A DNA stretch of 64,000 nt from Zanthoxylum bungeanum (taxonomy: Eukaryota; Streptophyta; Magnoliopsida; Sapindales; Rutaceae), in NCBI GenBank assembly GCA_019454045.1, contig SKCR01018441.1, forward strand, positions 1-64,000. Reading direction: 5' to 3'. Below are positions 47,149 through 58,682 of the stretch, piece after piece; positions within the stretch are counted from its first letter, which is position 1, and each line of letters starts with the position of its first letter. The notes under the pieces were generated by a model that was not told the DNA's origin, searched no databases, and saw only the letters and a list, made by a program, of their open reading frames with translations. Made by a program: the position numbers and the translations under genes.

Positions 47149-48104
47149 ACACCCCAGTCATTCTGGTGTAAATTCTAACGACCATTTTTCCATTTTTGAT
47201 GTGATATGTAATATAAAATCATGCATGAGTATGATAGTACTCGCAAAATTTATTTATCGGACATCCGATAAATTATTTACAGATCTGGTACACAATTATT
47301 TTTCTGTTTATAGGATTGGTTAATTCTTTATGAAAAAGTTTGGTAATATGGGGTTGGCCGAATGATAAGAATGGGCGAGAGGCTTGATTTTTATGTTGGG
47401 ATGTATTATAATTAATACATGTGATGGTTTCTTATAATTTTAATGTTGGAATTTATTAAGTATTCGAGTTGGTTATGAATGGCCCTTTGGCTGAATTTAA
47501 AGAATGAATCATGTATGTATGTTGTGTTTTGGCAAAGTCATTAATGTGAATTGGATATTTCATGAAATGGTGATGAGTTGAGTATGGTTATGTTGTGGCC
47601 GTGTATAATGATGAATGAGGCTTTGGTGTGTGATGTTTGTAAGTGTGTAAACAAATAAATGAACGTGTTTTCTTTTGATGTTGAAGTATGTTAAAATGGC
47701 AAGCAGTTTTGGCCGAATGGGTGAATGTGATTAGTTTGATGTTGAGGTGGAAATGATGGAGGTATTATAAGCATGGTAGATGTGTCTATTTTTTATGGTT
47801 AATAAAGAAGTTTGGGTGCTGGTAAACAAGTAAGCGAATGGTCAAGTGTGAAGCTTGAGGAAGGCTTTAGTCACGACATGCATTGAGTTTTCCATGTCTT
47901 ATGTGTTGAAGCACTTTACTATGTTAGAAATCCCCGAAAGGTTAGTTTGATGCGTCTTGATTGCCATTTCAGTGGTGTCATGACAATTATTTAGGCCATA
48001 AGAGTTAAGCTTATAAGGTTACTCACCTTAGATAACTTGCACTCATGCACCCCTCATGTATCCGATTAAGATTTGTAATATGATCAACGATTAATTAAAC
48101 TTGA
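47149..48104 (+). repeat. 5' part of a gypsy LTR, plus orientation
   Basis: Starts GTAACACCCCAGTCATTCTGG. It resembles the minus-strand start of the LTR that ends at 51709 (TGTAACACCCCGGTAATTTTG), with further agreement at TTTACAG..CTGGTACACAATTATTTTTC. It stops at 48104 against the inverted LTR. Confidence 0.55.
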
Positions 48105-51100
48105 TGTCACATCCCAATATATCTGGGATCGTGACCGAGATGAGACGGCGTGACCATCTCATAAGCCTCTGACTAGACCCGGCCGGCGGTTCGGTTCCGG
48201 TTCCGAACCGAACCGGCCGGTTTCCGGTTCCACAAGTGTGGAACCGGATTAATTCTGGTTCGGTTCCGGTTCCACACTTAAGTGGAACCGGAATCAGAAC
48301 CGAACCGGTCGGTTCCGGTTCGGTTACGGTTCCCCTTCCGAATTTTTTTTTTATTTTAATAATAAATTTTAAAAAATAGAAAAAAATTATATAATCGTAA
48401 TGTTTTTTCAAACCATCACATCATTTTTATAGAATCTTTTTTTATAAAATTCTTTTAACATATAATCTTTTTTATAGCCAACTCTTGGCTAGTGCTTTCT
48501 TTATATAAGCGATGTGAGATATTTGTTATTTGGCTATTGTGTCCCACATCGCTTATATGAAGAAGTCAATAACCAAGAGTTGGTTATAAAAAGGATGTGG
48601 ACATTCATGTTTTAGTATTGCAATTTTAAACCTCATTATTATTAATAAAAAAAAATTGAGATTTACTTGTGGAACCTTACGGTTCCAAGTATTTTTTTTT
48701 TTTTTTTTTTTTACTTTCAGTTCCAACTGGTTCGGTCAGGTGAGAACCCTGACCGAACCGGTCAGGTTCCGGTTCGGTTCCGAAACCGGAACCGTCCGGT
48801 TCCAACCGGTTCGGTTTCGGTTCCGAACCGGAACCTTGGCCGGGTCTACCTCTGACATGTACAATGCAAGACTTGTAATATCCTCTACAACCTGCACTAA
48901 GGCCTGTGAATGAACCTATAATGTATATGACTCTATCTTAACTTAGACATGAAATCAAGCAAGAAATGAATAAATGCAACATTTCATATACATATATTCA
49001 ATATTTACATACATACAAACATATTTTGTAAGTTTACAGGTATTTAATGAATATAATAGACTCTTGTTTAGCTCTATGGCCTATTACATGACATCTACAA
49101 TGCGGACCCATGCTATGTGATCCTAATGAATGCAGCTGTTATCCATCTCCTCCAATCATGAGTCACTGAGATCTGGGATTTATGATGCACCTGATTGGAA
49201 ATGAACCTGCAAGAATAAAGAAACTGTGGGGACTTCAGATCTTAGAAAAATATTTTAAAGTCATATAAACCGCGTCAAAACTAAAATAAGTAAGGAAATA
49301 TAGTCGTATACATGATAACCTATTAAACTAAAATACATGCGCTGTAAAAAATACACGTAAGGAAAACCAGCTATAATAGAAAACCTCACCAGCGTCATAG
49401 CCTGGGGCATGAAGCGTACCTAGCAGGACCTAGCACCGTATAGGCAGGGGAAGCTGAATACTGAACATGCTGTTGGGCCTCATTGGGTGATCAGTGCCTT
49501 AAGAGCTAATCTGAGCGAACCCATGATGCTAAACTAAAGGGATGGCATGAACTGGCGGTTTGAAAACCATATTTATAATATTTTGTAACTCTAAACTAAA
49601 TATAATCTGAATCGTGTAATACAAAGTAAAACATGTATAAACTATCATGTTATAAATTGTTCATAACTAAAAACTGTATGTTTAAATAATAAATCAAGTT
49701 ATGTACTACAAACTTAAAACTGTACCCTAAAACATGGAATGTAAGTCTTGAAAACACATTCTTAAAACTAACACAAGTTCAATTTGAAAACTTAAGTAAA
49801 TAAGCGTATTCTATTCTGAAAACATAGAAAGAAAAGTAGCATTCACTCACAACGTTGTGGAAGATTCTTAAGGCTTGAGTAGATACGAGAAGCTGGTTGA
49901 AGTTTCCTACATAGGATTTAAGAACATAGAATGAATTTTGATTAGCGCGTTTGGACACATGGAATTCTAATTTCATGTATGAATGATGCGTAAGCCTATA
50001 ATGATGTGGATTAAAGACGTGATTCCTAAGGTCCTAAGGTCTTCATGACTCTACCATAAGATACACCTCTAATGGCTTGGCTATAATTCTCAACATCTAC
50101 ACAGCCATGATCTAAGCAAATCACTTATCTTGTCCCCCTTATATATCCTACTCAAACCCATAACATAAAGTTAATCCATACTCTATATACATGCTTACAC
50201 AGAAAACATTTTACTCTAAATAATAAAATTCAAATTCTATTTCCTTAAGCCTATACTCGGCCATGACACAAATTCTCATTACATTACTTCTAAATAACAT
50301 GAAACTCATCAATATACTTATCACACAATCATCACACAACAACATCATGCCTACAATATAAGCACCTATTCGGTAACACCAACAATTTTAGTTCCACACC
50401 AAACATTCCTACCGTATCATAGAAACTAACACTTATGCTATTCAACTACACAAAACCACCATCCACCCTATTAAAAGACTTACGATCATAAAATCAAACA
50501 CACAAACAACACCACCATCCTAAGACATTAACCATACTATTCATGGTGTCATTCAACACTACATCATCACCATGTCATTTTGTGAGACTCACGGCCATAA
50601 CCAAATTTTTCCTCATTGGTGACACACTTACCATTATAACAATTAAGTCCTCACGATAAGTTCTATACACATCAATTATAACATTTCTAACTTAGAAAAT
50701 TCAACTCTTCCTTAACTCGATTAAGTTCAGCCAAGCTCACTACACTAAAATTAACATTTTAAACATTCATACAAAACACTTTACATTGCCCAAAATCTCA
50801 CCCAAAACAACATACATCAAGTCTTTTCACCACAAACCCATTCGGCCATTAACCCTCGTTAGCATGTCAAAACTCTTTAACCAACACAATATAATTTACA
50901 TGAGCTCTATTATCACCATCATCACAAATTCAGCCCCTAGAGCAGTTCACTGTTTTAGCTATGACCAGAAGAAATCTCAGTTTATCAAGTTTCGAAATTA
51001 ATAAATACAAGGCTCATTTCATATTATATCATCACCCAAAGCATTAATAACCTTTCTACAGTGCCTAATCAAACCAAAAGAATCCATTAAAGCTTAACTT

Positions 51101-51709
51101 CCTCATATATCTGAAGAAAGCAAATTAAAAAATCATGCATGAAATTCGAGTTTAGAAGGACGGGAAGAGTGGGGAAACTTAAAACTTCCTTTATTAGTGT
51201 GAAAGAAAGAAGAAATCAAAAACATTATGTTTTAAGGGCGTCAAAAGGGCTGAATTCGAGAGCCAAATAGAGAAGATGAATAGTGGCAGGCTTATATAAC
51301 AGTGGTAGATTTTTAATTATTAAAAATTAATTTTTTTTAAGAGCACATGCTTAAATTTAAGGAAGATTCCTAAAGTGCTATAGTCTAGATCACTAAACTC
51401 GTATTTTTGACCTATTTTTGTTCAAAATGTGAAATAATATTAAACATAAAATTTGTAAATCTTCGTATTATTATTTGGATCATATAAAGATCAATAAAAT
51501 TGGACATCGGTAACCCATATTATGGCCAAAATACTGAAGGCTACTGGACAGGAAAAATAATTTCGTACCGGAACTGTAAATGATTTAACGATTGTCCGAA
51601 AAATGATACCGTGAGTATCTTCACACTCGAGCATGATTAATACCATATATTACATCACACATAATGAAATAATCGTTAAAGTTCATATCAAAATTACCGG
51701 GGTGTTACA
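48105..51709 (-). mobile_element. 3' LTR of a minus-strand Tekay-like gypsy element
   Basis: On the minus strand it runs from TGTAACACCCCGG (51709) to GGGATGTGACA (48105). It is preceded on that strand by the tail GATTCGAGGATGAATCTTAT and AAGAGGGAGAA, the usual end of this kind of element. It holds a 675-bp hAT miniature element at 48174-48848. Long stretches between 49000 and 51100 hold no coding frame. The body of the element is interrupted by copia B and then lost. Confidence 0.7.
48174..48848. mobile_element. hAT miniature element (MITE) with CGGTTCCGGTTC arrays
   Basis: 675 bp with ends TAGACCCGGCC and GGCCGGGTCTA, flanked by a perfect 8-bp duplication CCTCTGAC (48166-48173, 48849-48856). 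Both arms are long runs of CCGGTTCCGGTTCGG-type repeats that can pair with each other. The centre holds a second foldback: ATATAAGCGATGTG at about 48507 and CACATCGCTTATAT at about 48545, flanked by CCAACTCTTGG/CCAAGAGTTGG. No transposase. The frames at 48091-48411 and 48656-48913 are translations of the repeat. Confidence 0.88.
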
Positions 51710-51880
51710 TTCTCCCTCTTAAATAAGATTCATCCTCGAATCTCATTTAAGGTTGAGTTCTTGTATCCACCTTGTCTTGAAAATAGTTCTCCAACGCTAA
51801 TTTAGCCACATGCTACTTTTTGGTCCTGCACTATCGCTATCTGACTATATTCGCGTAAGCTACCTCTACTCCAGCTTCTT
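51710..51880 (-). mobile_element. 3' tail of the minus-strand gypsy internal region
   Basis: Minus strand includes GAGATTCGAGGATGAATC and a following AAGAGGGAGAA next to the LTR. It ends at TTCTT, the copia B target site. Confidence 0.6.
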
Positions 51881-52318
51881 TGTTAAGTTTTTGTCGCAAT
51901 ATTCGTCAATCAATCAATCAAGAATGCACGATTTTTACCGTGGTTCGCCGGAAAGATTCCCGTCTACATCCACGTTGAACTCCGGAATAGGGAGCTCGCT
52001 GCACTAAGCAATTTCAAGATTACACACGGAATCTTGAATCCGTTTACAAAATGTATTTCCCCAAATCTCACAAAAACCCTAATCTCTAAAAGTGACAATC
52101 TCTCAAATTCCAATTGAAGACTACACTAACTTGGACTAGGGAATTGGCTTAACACTTAGCCAATTATTAAGGGAATACAAATAATGAAAACTCTCTCCTT
52201 CTAATTCTCAACCTAAGTGCCCTTTATATAGGATGAGCAAATACATGTAGTTGGGACAACGGCAAGGATTGCGCCACGTGTCCCTTATCCAACGGATGAC
52301 AAGGCTTCACATTTTACA
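51881..52318 (-). repeat. 3' LTR of copia element B
   Basis: 438 bp; minus strand TGTAAAATGTGAAGCC to CGACAAAAACTTAACA. Confidence 0.92.
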
Positions 52319-52435
52319 ATCTCCACCTTGAAGCCAAAAACATCTATCACTCACAATCATACACAACGACACATTAAGGCCAAGATAGCACAGCAAACTC
52401 ACCTACTCACATCACCGCTCATGTCGGCTGCAAGG

Positions 52436-53271
52436 TCAGCCAACCCCCACCTGCAACAGCTTCATGCAGTGGAAGAGTTTGGTTGCAGTCACAATCTTTG
52501 TCCCCATGTCCGATGGGTTGTCTTCAGTTGGAACCTTCTTAATCTCAATCTTACCGCTTGAGATAATTTTCCGCACAAAATGATACTTCACATCCACATG
52601 CTTGGTTCTCTCATGATGTACTGGATTCTTGCTCAGATGGATTGCACTCTGACTGTCTGAATACACAACTGTCTTGCCATGCAGCTGTTGTATTTTCGGT
52701 ACCCTGACAGACCCTGAAGCCAAATTGCTTCCTTGAACACATCGGTTATGGCTATATACTCCGCTTCGGTAGTTGACTTTCTTGAGTCTCTGTCACCTGC
52801 AAAATCAGAATCAACATACCCTACCAAATCTAAAGCGTTAGATTTGTTAACACATAAGCCATAATCAATAGTAGTATTCAAGTATCTTAACAACCATTGT
52901 AAAGCACTCCAGTGTGCTCCTCCTGGATTAGACATAAACCTACTTAATAAAGATACAACATAAGACAAGTCAGGTCTAGTACTAATCATGACATACATCA
53001 CAGAACCAATAGCATTTGCATAATGTACATTTTCCATTTTAACCATCTCAGACCTATTACTAAGAGAAGACATATTCTCTCCTATAGCCGCTTCACATTC
53101 AAGTTTATGGGTAGACTTTAATGCCACTCCTAAGCTAGCATGCTCAACCCCATTAATTTCATGACTTGATATTAATGCACAGAAATACAAATCATTGGTT
53201 GAGTAGTCATACCTGGTAGGAGGCCTTACCTGCCTCCTACTTATGTCTCTTGCTAGCTGGTAGTTGGCCAA
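52436..53271 (-). pseudogene. pol: Copia RT C-terminus / RNase H of element B, RT core missing
   Basis: The frame at 53271 starts NYQLARDISRRQVRPPTRY (the linker before RT). It then runs SSHEINGVEHASLG straight into VALKSTHKLECEA and YANAIGSVMYVMISTRPDLSY, the part after RT. The whole catalytic RT, including the YVDD box, is therefore deleted near 53140. RNase H follows: VGYVDSDFAGDRDSRKST, TEAEYIAITDVFKEAIWLQG. The final part, QSAIHLSKNPVHHERTKHVD, is in another frame (52436-52723), so there is a frameshift near 52680. Confidence 0.85.
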
Positions 53272-53382
53272 TGTGTCTTGTGTGTTTCATCATGCTGCTC
53301 AGTTTGATCCACCTGATCTACTGTGCCCACTTCAATTTGTCTTGTACTGCTACTTCATTTCTGTTTTCCTCCGGGTTATTTC

Positions 53383-53880
53383 TCATGGCTGGGTGTCCTC
53401 AGATGTCTCCGTGCCTGACATGTCACCAACTTGCTCAGCGGTCCTTGATGTCCCTGGCTCCACCTGCATCTGAGCTCCACCTGCAAGATCAAAATCTGCT
53501 AGATCCTTTTCTAAGGCACCTGTATTGTTGTTAGTAGATTTACAAGGAAAACAAAGTTCGTTGAATATAACATCCCGACTAACTATGACTTTGACTCCAG
53601 GTGACTCCCTTTCCCATAACCCATACCCTTTTGTCCCTTCTTGATATCCTAGGAAAACACACTTGATAGACCTCGGTTCAAGTTTACCTACGGACTGGTG
53701 AGCATAAGCTTCACAGCCAAACACTCTAAGGTGTGCAAGCTTATGAGCCCTACCAGACCAGATTTCTTCTGGTGTCTTAAACTGAACTGAACTATTAGGG
53801 CTAAGGTTAATCAAGTGAGTAGCAGTATTGAGGGCTTCACCCCAAAGGCCTTCGGAAGTTCGGAAGAAAATAAAAGACAT
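53383..53880 (-). pseudogene. pol: Copia integrase C-terminal part of element B
   Basis: Reads GEALNTATHLINLSPNSSV, FKTPEEIWSGRAHKLAHLRVFG, KCVFLGYQEGTKGYGLW, the conserved downstream part of copia integrase. It then becomes an acidic linker ending SGTETSEDTQP and a stop. It is separated from the catalytic part by a frameshift near 53850 (PKAFGVK against EGLWGEA). Confidence 0.85.
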
Positions 53881-54938
53881 CTGATCTTTTCTAATAAGGT
53901 TCTATTCATTCTTTCCGCAACTCCATTCTGTTGAGGGGTGTTTCTAACAGTCCTATGTCTCAGGATACCCTCACTAGTACAGTATCGGTCAAACTCAGTA
54001 TTACAAAATTCTAAGCCATTATCAGTTCTCAAGACTTTTACTTTGTTACTAGTTTGATTTTCTACCAATACTTTCCATTCTTTAAATTTAGTCAAAGTTT
54101 CATCCTTTGATTTTAGTAAGAATGTCCATACCTTCCTACTGTAGTCATCAACAATAGAGAGGAAATATCTCTTACCCCCATGTGTCTGGACCTTTGCTGG
54201 TCCCCACAAATCACAATGTAGATACTCCAGATTCGCCTTTGACAAATGAATTCCAGTTGGGAAGCTCTGTCTGTGCTGTTTGCCCAACACACAGATCTCA
54301 CAAAACTCAAGTGGCTTCAACTGGTCCTTTCCAAATTGTCCTTGCTTGCTGAGTACCTGCATTCCTTTATGGCCTATATGGCCAAGTCTCAAGTGCCATA
54401 TATTAGTCATATCAACATTAGAAGTTAAAGCAGAAATGGGTTTATCCGAGAATACAAGTTGGCCATTAAGAACATACAATCCATTTCTCTTTATACCAGT
54501 TAGGATCAGTTTATTACCCTTAGATATGTGCATGTGTCCTTTATGTGCTTTATATGTGAAACCTAATTCATCTAGTGTTCCTAGTGATATCAGGTTCCGT
54601 TTCAAGTCAGGTACATATCTAACGTCAGTAAGAATCCTAACTTTACCATCATGAAGTTTAAGAGTTATGTCCCCAACCCCCTGTATCCTACAAGTATTGT
54701 CATTACCCATATACACAGTCCCTTGGTCAGAATTTCTAAAGTTGACAAACCAGTCCCTATACGGACTCATGTGAAAGGAACACCCAGAGTCCAGAATCCA
54801 TTCTCTGCTAATGTGATCCCTACACACAGTCAATGCCTTAGATAGGCACATCGACTCCTTTTCGGCAGCCACAGTGGCGCTGCCTTCATTTTCCTGTTCC
54901 CTCAGGAACTTATAACAATTCCTTTTAAGGTGTCCCAT
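53811..54938 (-). pseudogene. pol: Copia protease and integrase core of element B
   Basis: Continuous for 375 codons. WILDSGCSFHMSPYRDWF is the retropepsin active site (DSG). VYMGNDNTCRIQGVG follows, then WHLRLGHIGHKGMQVL (GAG-pre-integrase, HHCC). The integrase core HCDLWGPAKVQTHGGKRYFL follows with the first Asp; VLRTDNGLEF has the second and NGVAERMNRTLLEK the Glu. All three catalytic residues are present. The zinc knuckle CYHCGKMGHLKRNC just upstream is in the same frame. Confidence 0.92.
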
Positions 54939-55662
54939 CTTTCCACAATGATAGCACTTCTTGTCACTATCTTTATTCTTATCCTGTTTGTTCTTTTTCT
55001 TGCCTTTAGGTTCTTGGTTACTAGTCTGATGATTATTAGGACCATTATATTTCCTTCATTTTTACCTTTCACGAATAAGTTCGCTCCTCCTCTCCTACTG
55101 GTTCTAAGTTCTAGCTCTCTAGCCCTTATACCAGATATCACCAAGTCTAGCCTAGGTACAACTCCTGTGTACTGTAGAGAGTTCTTGACGACACTATATT
55201 CTTCAGGTAATGCATTTAAAAGGATCATAGCTTCGTTAGAGTCTCCTAGGGCTTGGTCAGTTCCTTTAAGGATTTGAGTCATTTTCGTGAATTCATCCAA
55301 ATTATCATCAATCGACTTACTAGTATCCATCTTGTAATTAAACAAATTTCCTTTTAAGAACACTAAATTTGGTGCAGAAATAACAGAATATAAAGATTCG
55401 AGTTTACCCCAGAGTTGAATGGCAGTGTCCATTCCGTCAACCTTTCTGATGACCGAGTCTCCCAAGTGGAGGAAGATCAAGTTGTAAGCCTCTTCCAGGA
55501 TTTCGTCCTTCACTTCCTTTTCCATCTTTGGCCACTTTTCTGGATCCGGTTCCAGTGCCAACGCCACCTTATGGTGGGAAAGCAGAACCCTCATTTTCTT
55601 CTCCAAGTGGTAAAATCTCCTTTCCCGTCAAATATCCCAATGTCGAGTCTCACGTTCGACAT
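54902..55662 (-). pseudogene. gag: Copia gag of element B, two frameshifts
   Basis: The true start is probably ATG at 55662 (MSNVRLDIGIFDGKGDFTTW). The reading then shifts near 55600, where the long frame MRVLLSHHKVALALEPDPEKW begins. A UBN2-type capsid follows (AIQLWGKLESLY, FKGNLFNYKM-like segment, ILLNALPEEYSVVKNSL). A second shift near 55050 separates it from the knuckle CYHCGKMGHLKRNC (about 54915-54957), which is in the protease frame. Gag would package element RNA. Confidence 0.88.
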
Positions 55663-56746
55663 TCCTATTTTCTTTTACAGTAATCACCCGATGATAATTC
55701 CGCAATCACTCTCGGCAATTACTGCCCCAATCTAGCCCAAACTCAATTTGGCAGATTACTCACCCAAACAAAAATTGGTGATCTCTCGGCAATTGCACAT
55801 AAACCAATCTGCCCCAAACTCCCTCGGCAATTGACACAAACCAATCTGCGCAAACTAGGCAGAATCCTAATCACCGAGACTTTCAGTTTGGCAACACACT
55901 GTTTTAACCCTCAATTCGGCAGCACAAGTCTTGTTTACCCAACAACACAGAATCCTATTTACCAAACACTGAGCCTTGAGCAACCAACAACAATTCGGCA
56001 GTGACTCTCGGCAGTTGCTCACCCAAACTGGCCCAAACTAACCCGCAAATTGTTAAACACCCACACAAGCTTGATTTCAGCCTACGACGCCCAGCCATAA
56101 TCTGCAAAATAGGGGTTTCACGCGCCAACAGGGGACACACACCCTGCTTCTCTTTGCGGCCACTGAGTGATCGGCTGAGATCTTGCTTTCTTATTTTGTT
56201 GTGTTTTTGTTGCTCTTGATTTCTTGGTTTCGTCGATGGTTCTTCTTGACCTTCTTCAATTTTGATCTTGATTTCGGCCAAAGAACAGAGTCATGCAGGA
56301 CTTGTTCTTGAATCGGCACACTGCTATTCTGCCCCTTTGATGATTCTTGTTGCGCCTTTGTCTGTGTTCTTAACTTCAGTCTTTTAGGTCTCTGTTGCTT
56401 TTCTTTGACAATTTTTGATTGCTTTAGGGTTTTTCCCAGGCCCACCAAGAAAATACCAAATCTTCGGTTGGTCTTCAATCTTGGTCTTTTGCTGTGATCT
56501 TCAAATTTGACCAATTTTTGGGGTTTTCGTTTCTTCACAGACCGATGAAGAATGCCTCCTTCTCTTGGGCTTTCAACCTTTGATGACAAAGAAAGAGACC
56601 CAAAAACTTAGGGATTTTCTTTCTGCTTTTGGCCGCCCAATTCGGTCACTGTTCTGCAATGAAGAAAGTTTTTTCTTTGGGCTTTGATCTACCAAATCTT
56701 CCTTCTCAGCCCACTGGATCTTTAATCCAAAAGCTCTGATAGCAAT
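55663..56746 (-). mobile_element. Primer site and leader of element B
   Basis: About 1.1 kb between the 5' LTR and gag. Next to the LTR, the minus strand has TTGCTATCAGAGCTTTTG (56730-56747 region). A 132-codon basic frame at 56191-56589 (minus) is rich in Lys/Arg/Gln and lacks any known domain; treated as non-coding leader. Confidence 0.6.
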
Positions 56747-57186
56747 TGTTAAGTTTTTGTCGCAATATTCGTCAATCAATCAATCAAGAATGCACGATTT
56801 TTACCGTGGTTCGCCGGAAAGATTCCCGTCTACATCCACGTTGAACTCCGGAATAGGGAGCTCGCTGCACTAAGCAATTTCAAGATTACACACGGAATCT
56901 TGAATCCGTTTACAAAATGTATTTCCCCAAATCTCACAAAGAACCCTAATCTCTAAAAGTGGCAATCTCTCAAATTCCCAATTGAAGACTACACTAACTT
57001 GGACTAGGGAATTGGCTTAACACTTAGCCAATTATTAAGGGAATACAAATAATGAAAACTCTCTCCTTCTAATTCTCAACCTAAGTGCCCTTTATATAGG
57101 ATGAGCAAATACATGTAGTTGGGACAACGGCAAGGATTGCGCCACGTGTCCCTTATCCAACGGATGACAAGGCTTCACATTTTACA
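56747..57186 (-). repeat. 5' LTR of copia element B
   Basis: 440 bp. Compared with 51881-52318 it shows only a few differences (for example AAAGAACCC against AAAAACCC and AGTGGCAA against AGTGACAA). Confidence 0.92.
57091..57098 (-). promoter_or_regulatory. TATA box in the 5' LTR of element B
   Basis: Minus strand reads CCTATATAAAGGGCAC, a good TATA consensus about 90 bp into the LTR. The twin in the 3' LTR is at 52213-52221. It would start the element's genomic RNA. Confidence 0.6.
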
Positions 57187-57191
57187 TTCTT

Positions 57192-58585
57192 CATACTAGA
57201 TCTTAATTGATTCCGCCAACTGATGTCCTAGGGTACTGGAACCTATGTATGACTTGATTGTCATCATTGAGGCTGTGGTTCATCGTGAGTTCATGAAAAG
57301 TGAATCGGGAACATGAACGAAAACTTACAGCGTGAAATGGAGCATGAATCCATGACATGGATTTGGGCGGATTATTTGTTTGTCCACCTGGATCCATATT
57401 CTACTGTAAGTTATTCTACATCGTCTAGATTCAGCTAGATTTAATAACTACGTTCTCCGCCAAGCTGACCATTCATCACCTGGCTAGTAAGTATACCATA
57501 CTTTTCATTTTACCTCAACTCTGCTTCATGTTTGATAAATCTTGCCATGCTTAAGTATACTGTACAAAAATACATGAGCTATACTGAATAGCTCATTCCT
57601 TGAATTCTTGACTGAGAGATAATTATCCGTCCTTAATCCATGGAATTTTTGTCAAGTGGACTGCAACTACTGTCGTGTTATACTTCTTCTCGTGACTAAT
57701 GAGTGAAAAAGTCTCATTCTTTGATTTCTAGATGCCCGACATTCCCTGACTCAACTATCTATGTGAGTTGTCAGTTCTAAATCTGATACTGTAATCATGG
57801 CCTAACGTTCCTTGAATCCCTGTTCCTGACCGTTTAAAATCCTCATGTCTACTGATGAGGGGAAAAGTTGTTTAGGAGTTTTCTCGTTGAGGAGCCAGTG
57901 ATTTTGTTAGTCTATTCTAAATGGCCATAGATTAGATTTTCTAAACATCAATTAAAGATCATGTGTATCATGTCTTGTGCGATAGGCATGAGGTCGCAAT
58001 TAACTCTTATCAAGACCACAACAGATTCCTTATATGTCCAATGGGACACTTTTTATCCTTCATGCCTAAAGTATCACTATCGTATTTTTTTACAATATAG
58101 CCAATGACCTTATAGTGCTACAGCCATATATGTCTTAGATAAAATCCAAATACATCCCAAGACGTGACGGAATTCACGTGTCCTTGAGAGTTATGCTGGA
58201 CAGATAATGTGGTGTTTTGTTATCTTATTTAAAAGAGATTTACTCATAAGAGCTTGACCATATGGGCTTAACTTACCTACTTGGTCTGGTTATTCATGAT
58301 ACTGAATAAGCGGAAGAAAACTCTTTAGCAGAGGCTAACATTTAAATCATATGTATCGTTTGATATTTCCGAGCACATACAAGATGTGGATGTGAAGCTG
58401 TATTTTCTGTTCAACGACAATCAAACGAGAAGTGGTGGACATGAAATTGGAATCCACGTCATACTCACCCTTTGATTACGCCATCTAATATACACTTGCT
58501 TAAATCACATAGGCAAATTAACCAGTTCCACCAAATAGAGTGTGGTGATACAGACGATGCAGGCATCCGGCCGAGGCTAGCCCAT
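57192..58585. other. No gene recognised; unassigned repeat-like sequence
   Basis: Begins as continuation of the gypsy element split by copia B, but no pol motif could be read on either strand. From about 57600 on, the style is that of LTR sequence. Frames are short and give no family. Confidence 0.3.
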
Positions 58586-58682
58586 GAGTTAACTCATTGA
58601 AAATATCTCTAAGTTTGAAAACATCTAAAGTACACTCATTGAAAACATCTAAAGTACACTCATTGAAAATTATTTTGGGGGA
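58586..58682 (+). repeat. Short scrambled duplications at the 5' break of the FAR1-related gene
   Basis: The words ACTCATTGAAAA and ACATCTAAAGTACACTCATT recur two or three times in 90 bp. AACTCATTGAAAATATCT is also found inside the coding part at 58736. The 5' end of the gene copy is thus made of repeated pieces of its own sequence. Confidence 0.6.

Larger units (their letters stand above)
51881..57186 (-). mobile_element. Young Ty1/copia element B, minus strand, RT deleted
   Basis: LTRs 51881-52318 (3') and 56747-57186 (5') differ at only a few positions (three or four seen by eye), with the perfect duplication TTCTT outside (51876-51880, 57187-57191). On the minus strand the 5' LTR is followed by TTGCTATCAGAGCTTTTG, a primer site of Met type, and the 3' LTR is preceded by the polypurine AAGGTGGAGAT. 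Order gag, protease, integrase, RNase H defines copia. Several frameshifts and a large deletion in RT show that it cannot move alone. It split the Tekay-like element. Confidence 0.92.

Noticed and set aside
56191..56589. 132-codon basic frame in the leader of element B as an extra protein
   Set aside because: No domain, biased composition, and it lies between primer site and gag where copia elements of this type are non-coding.
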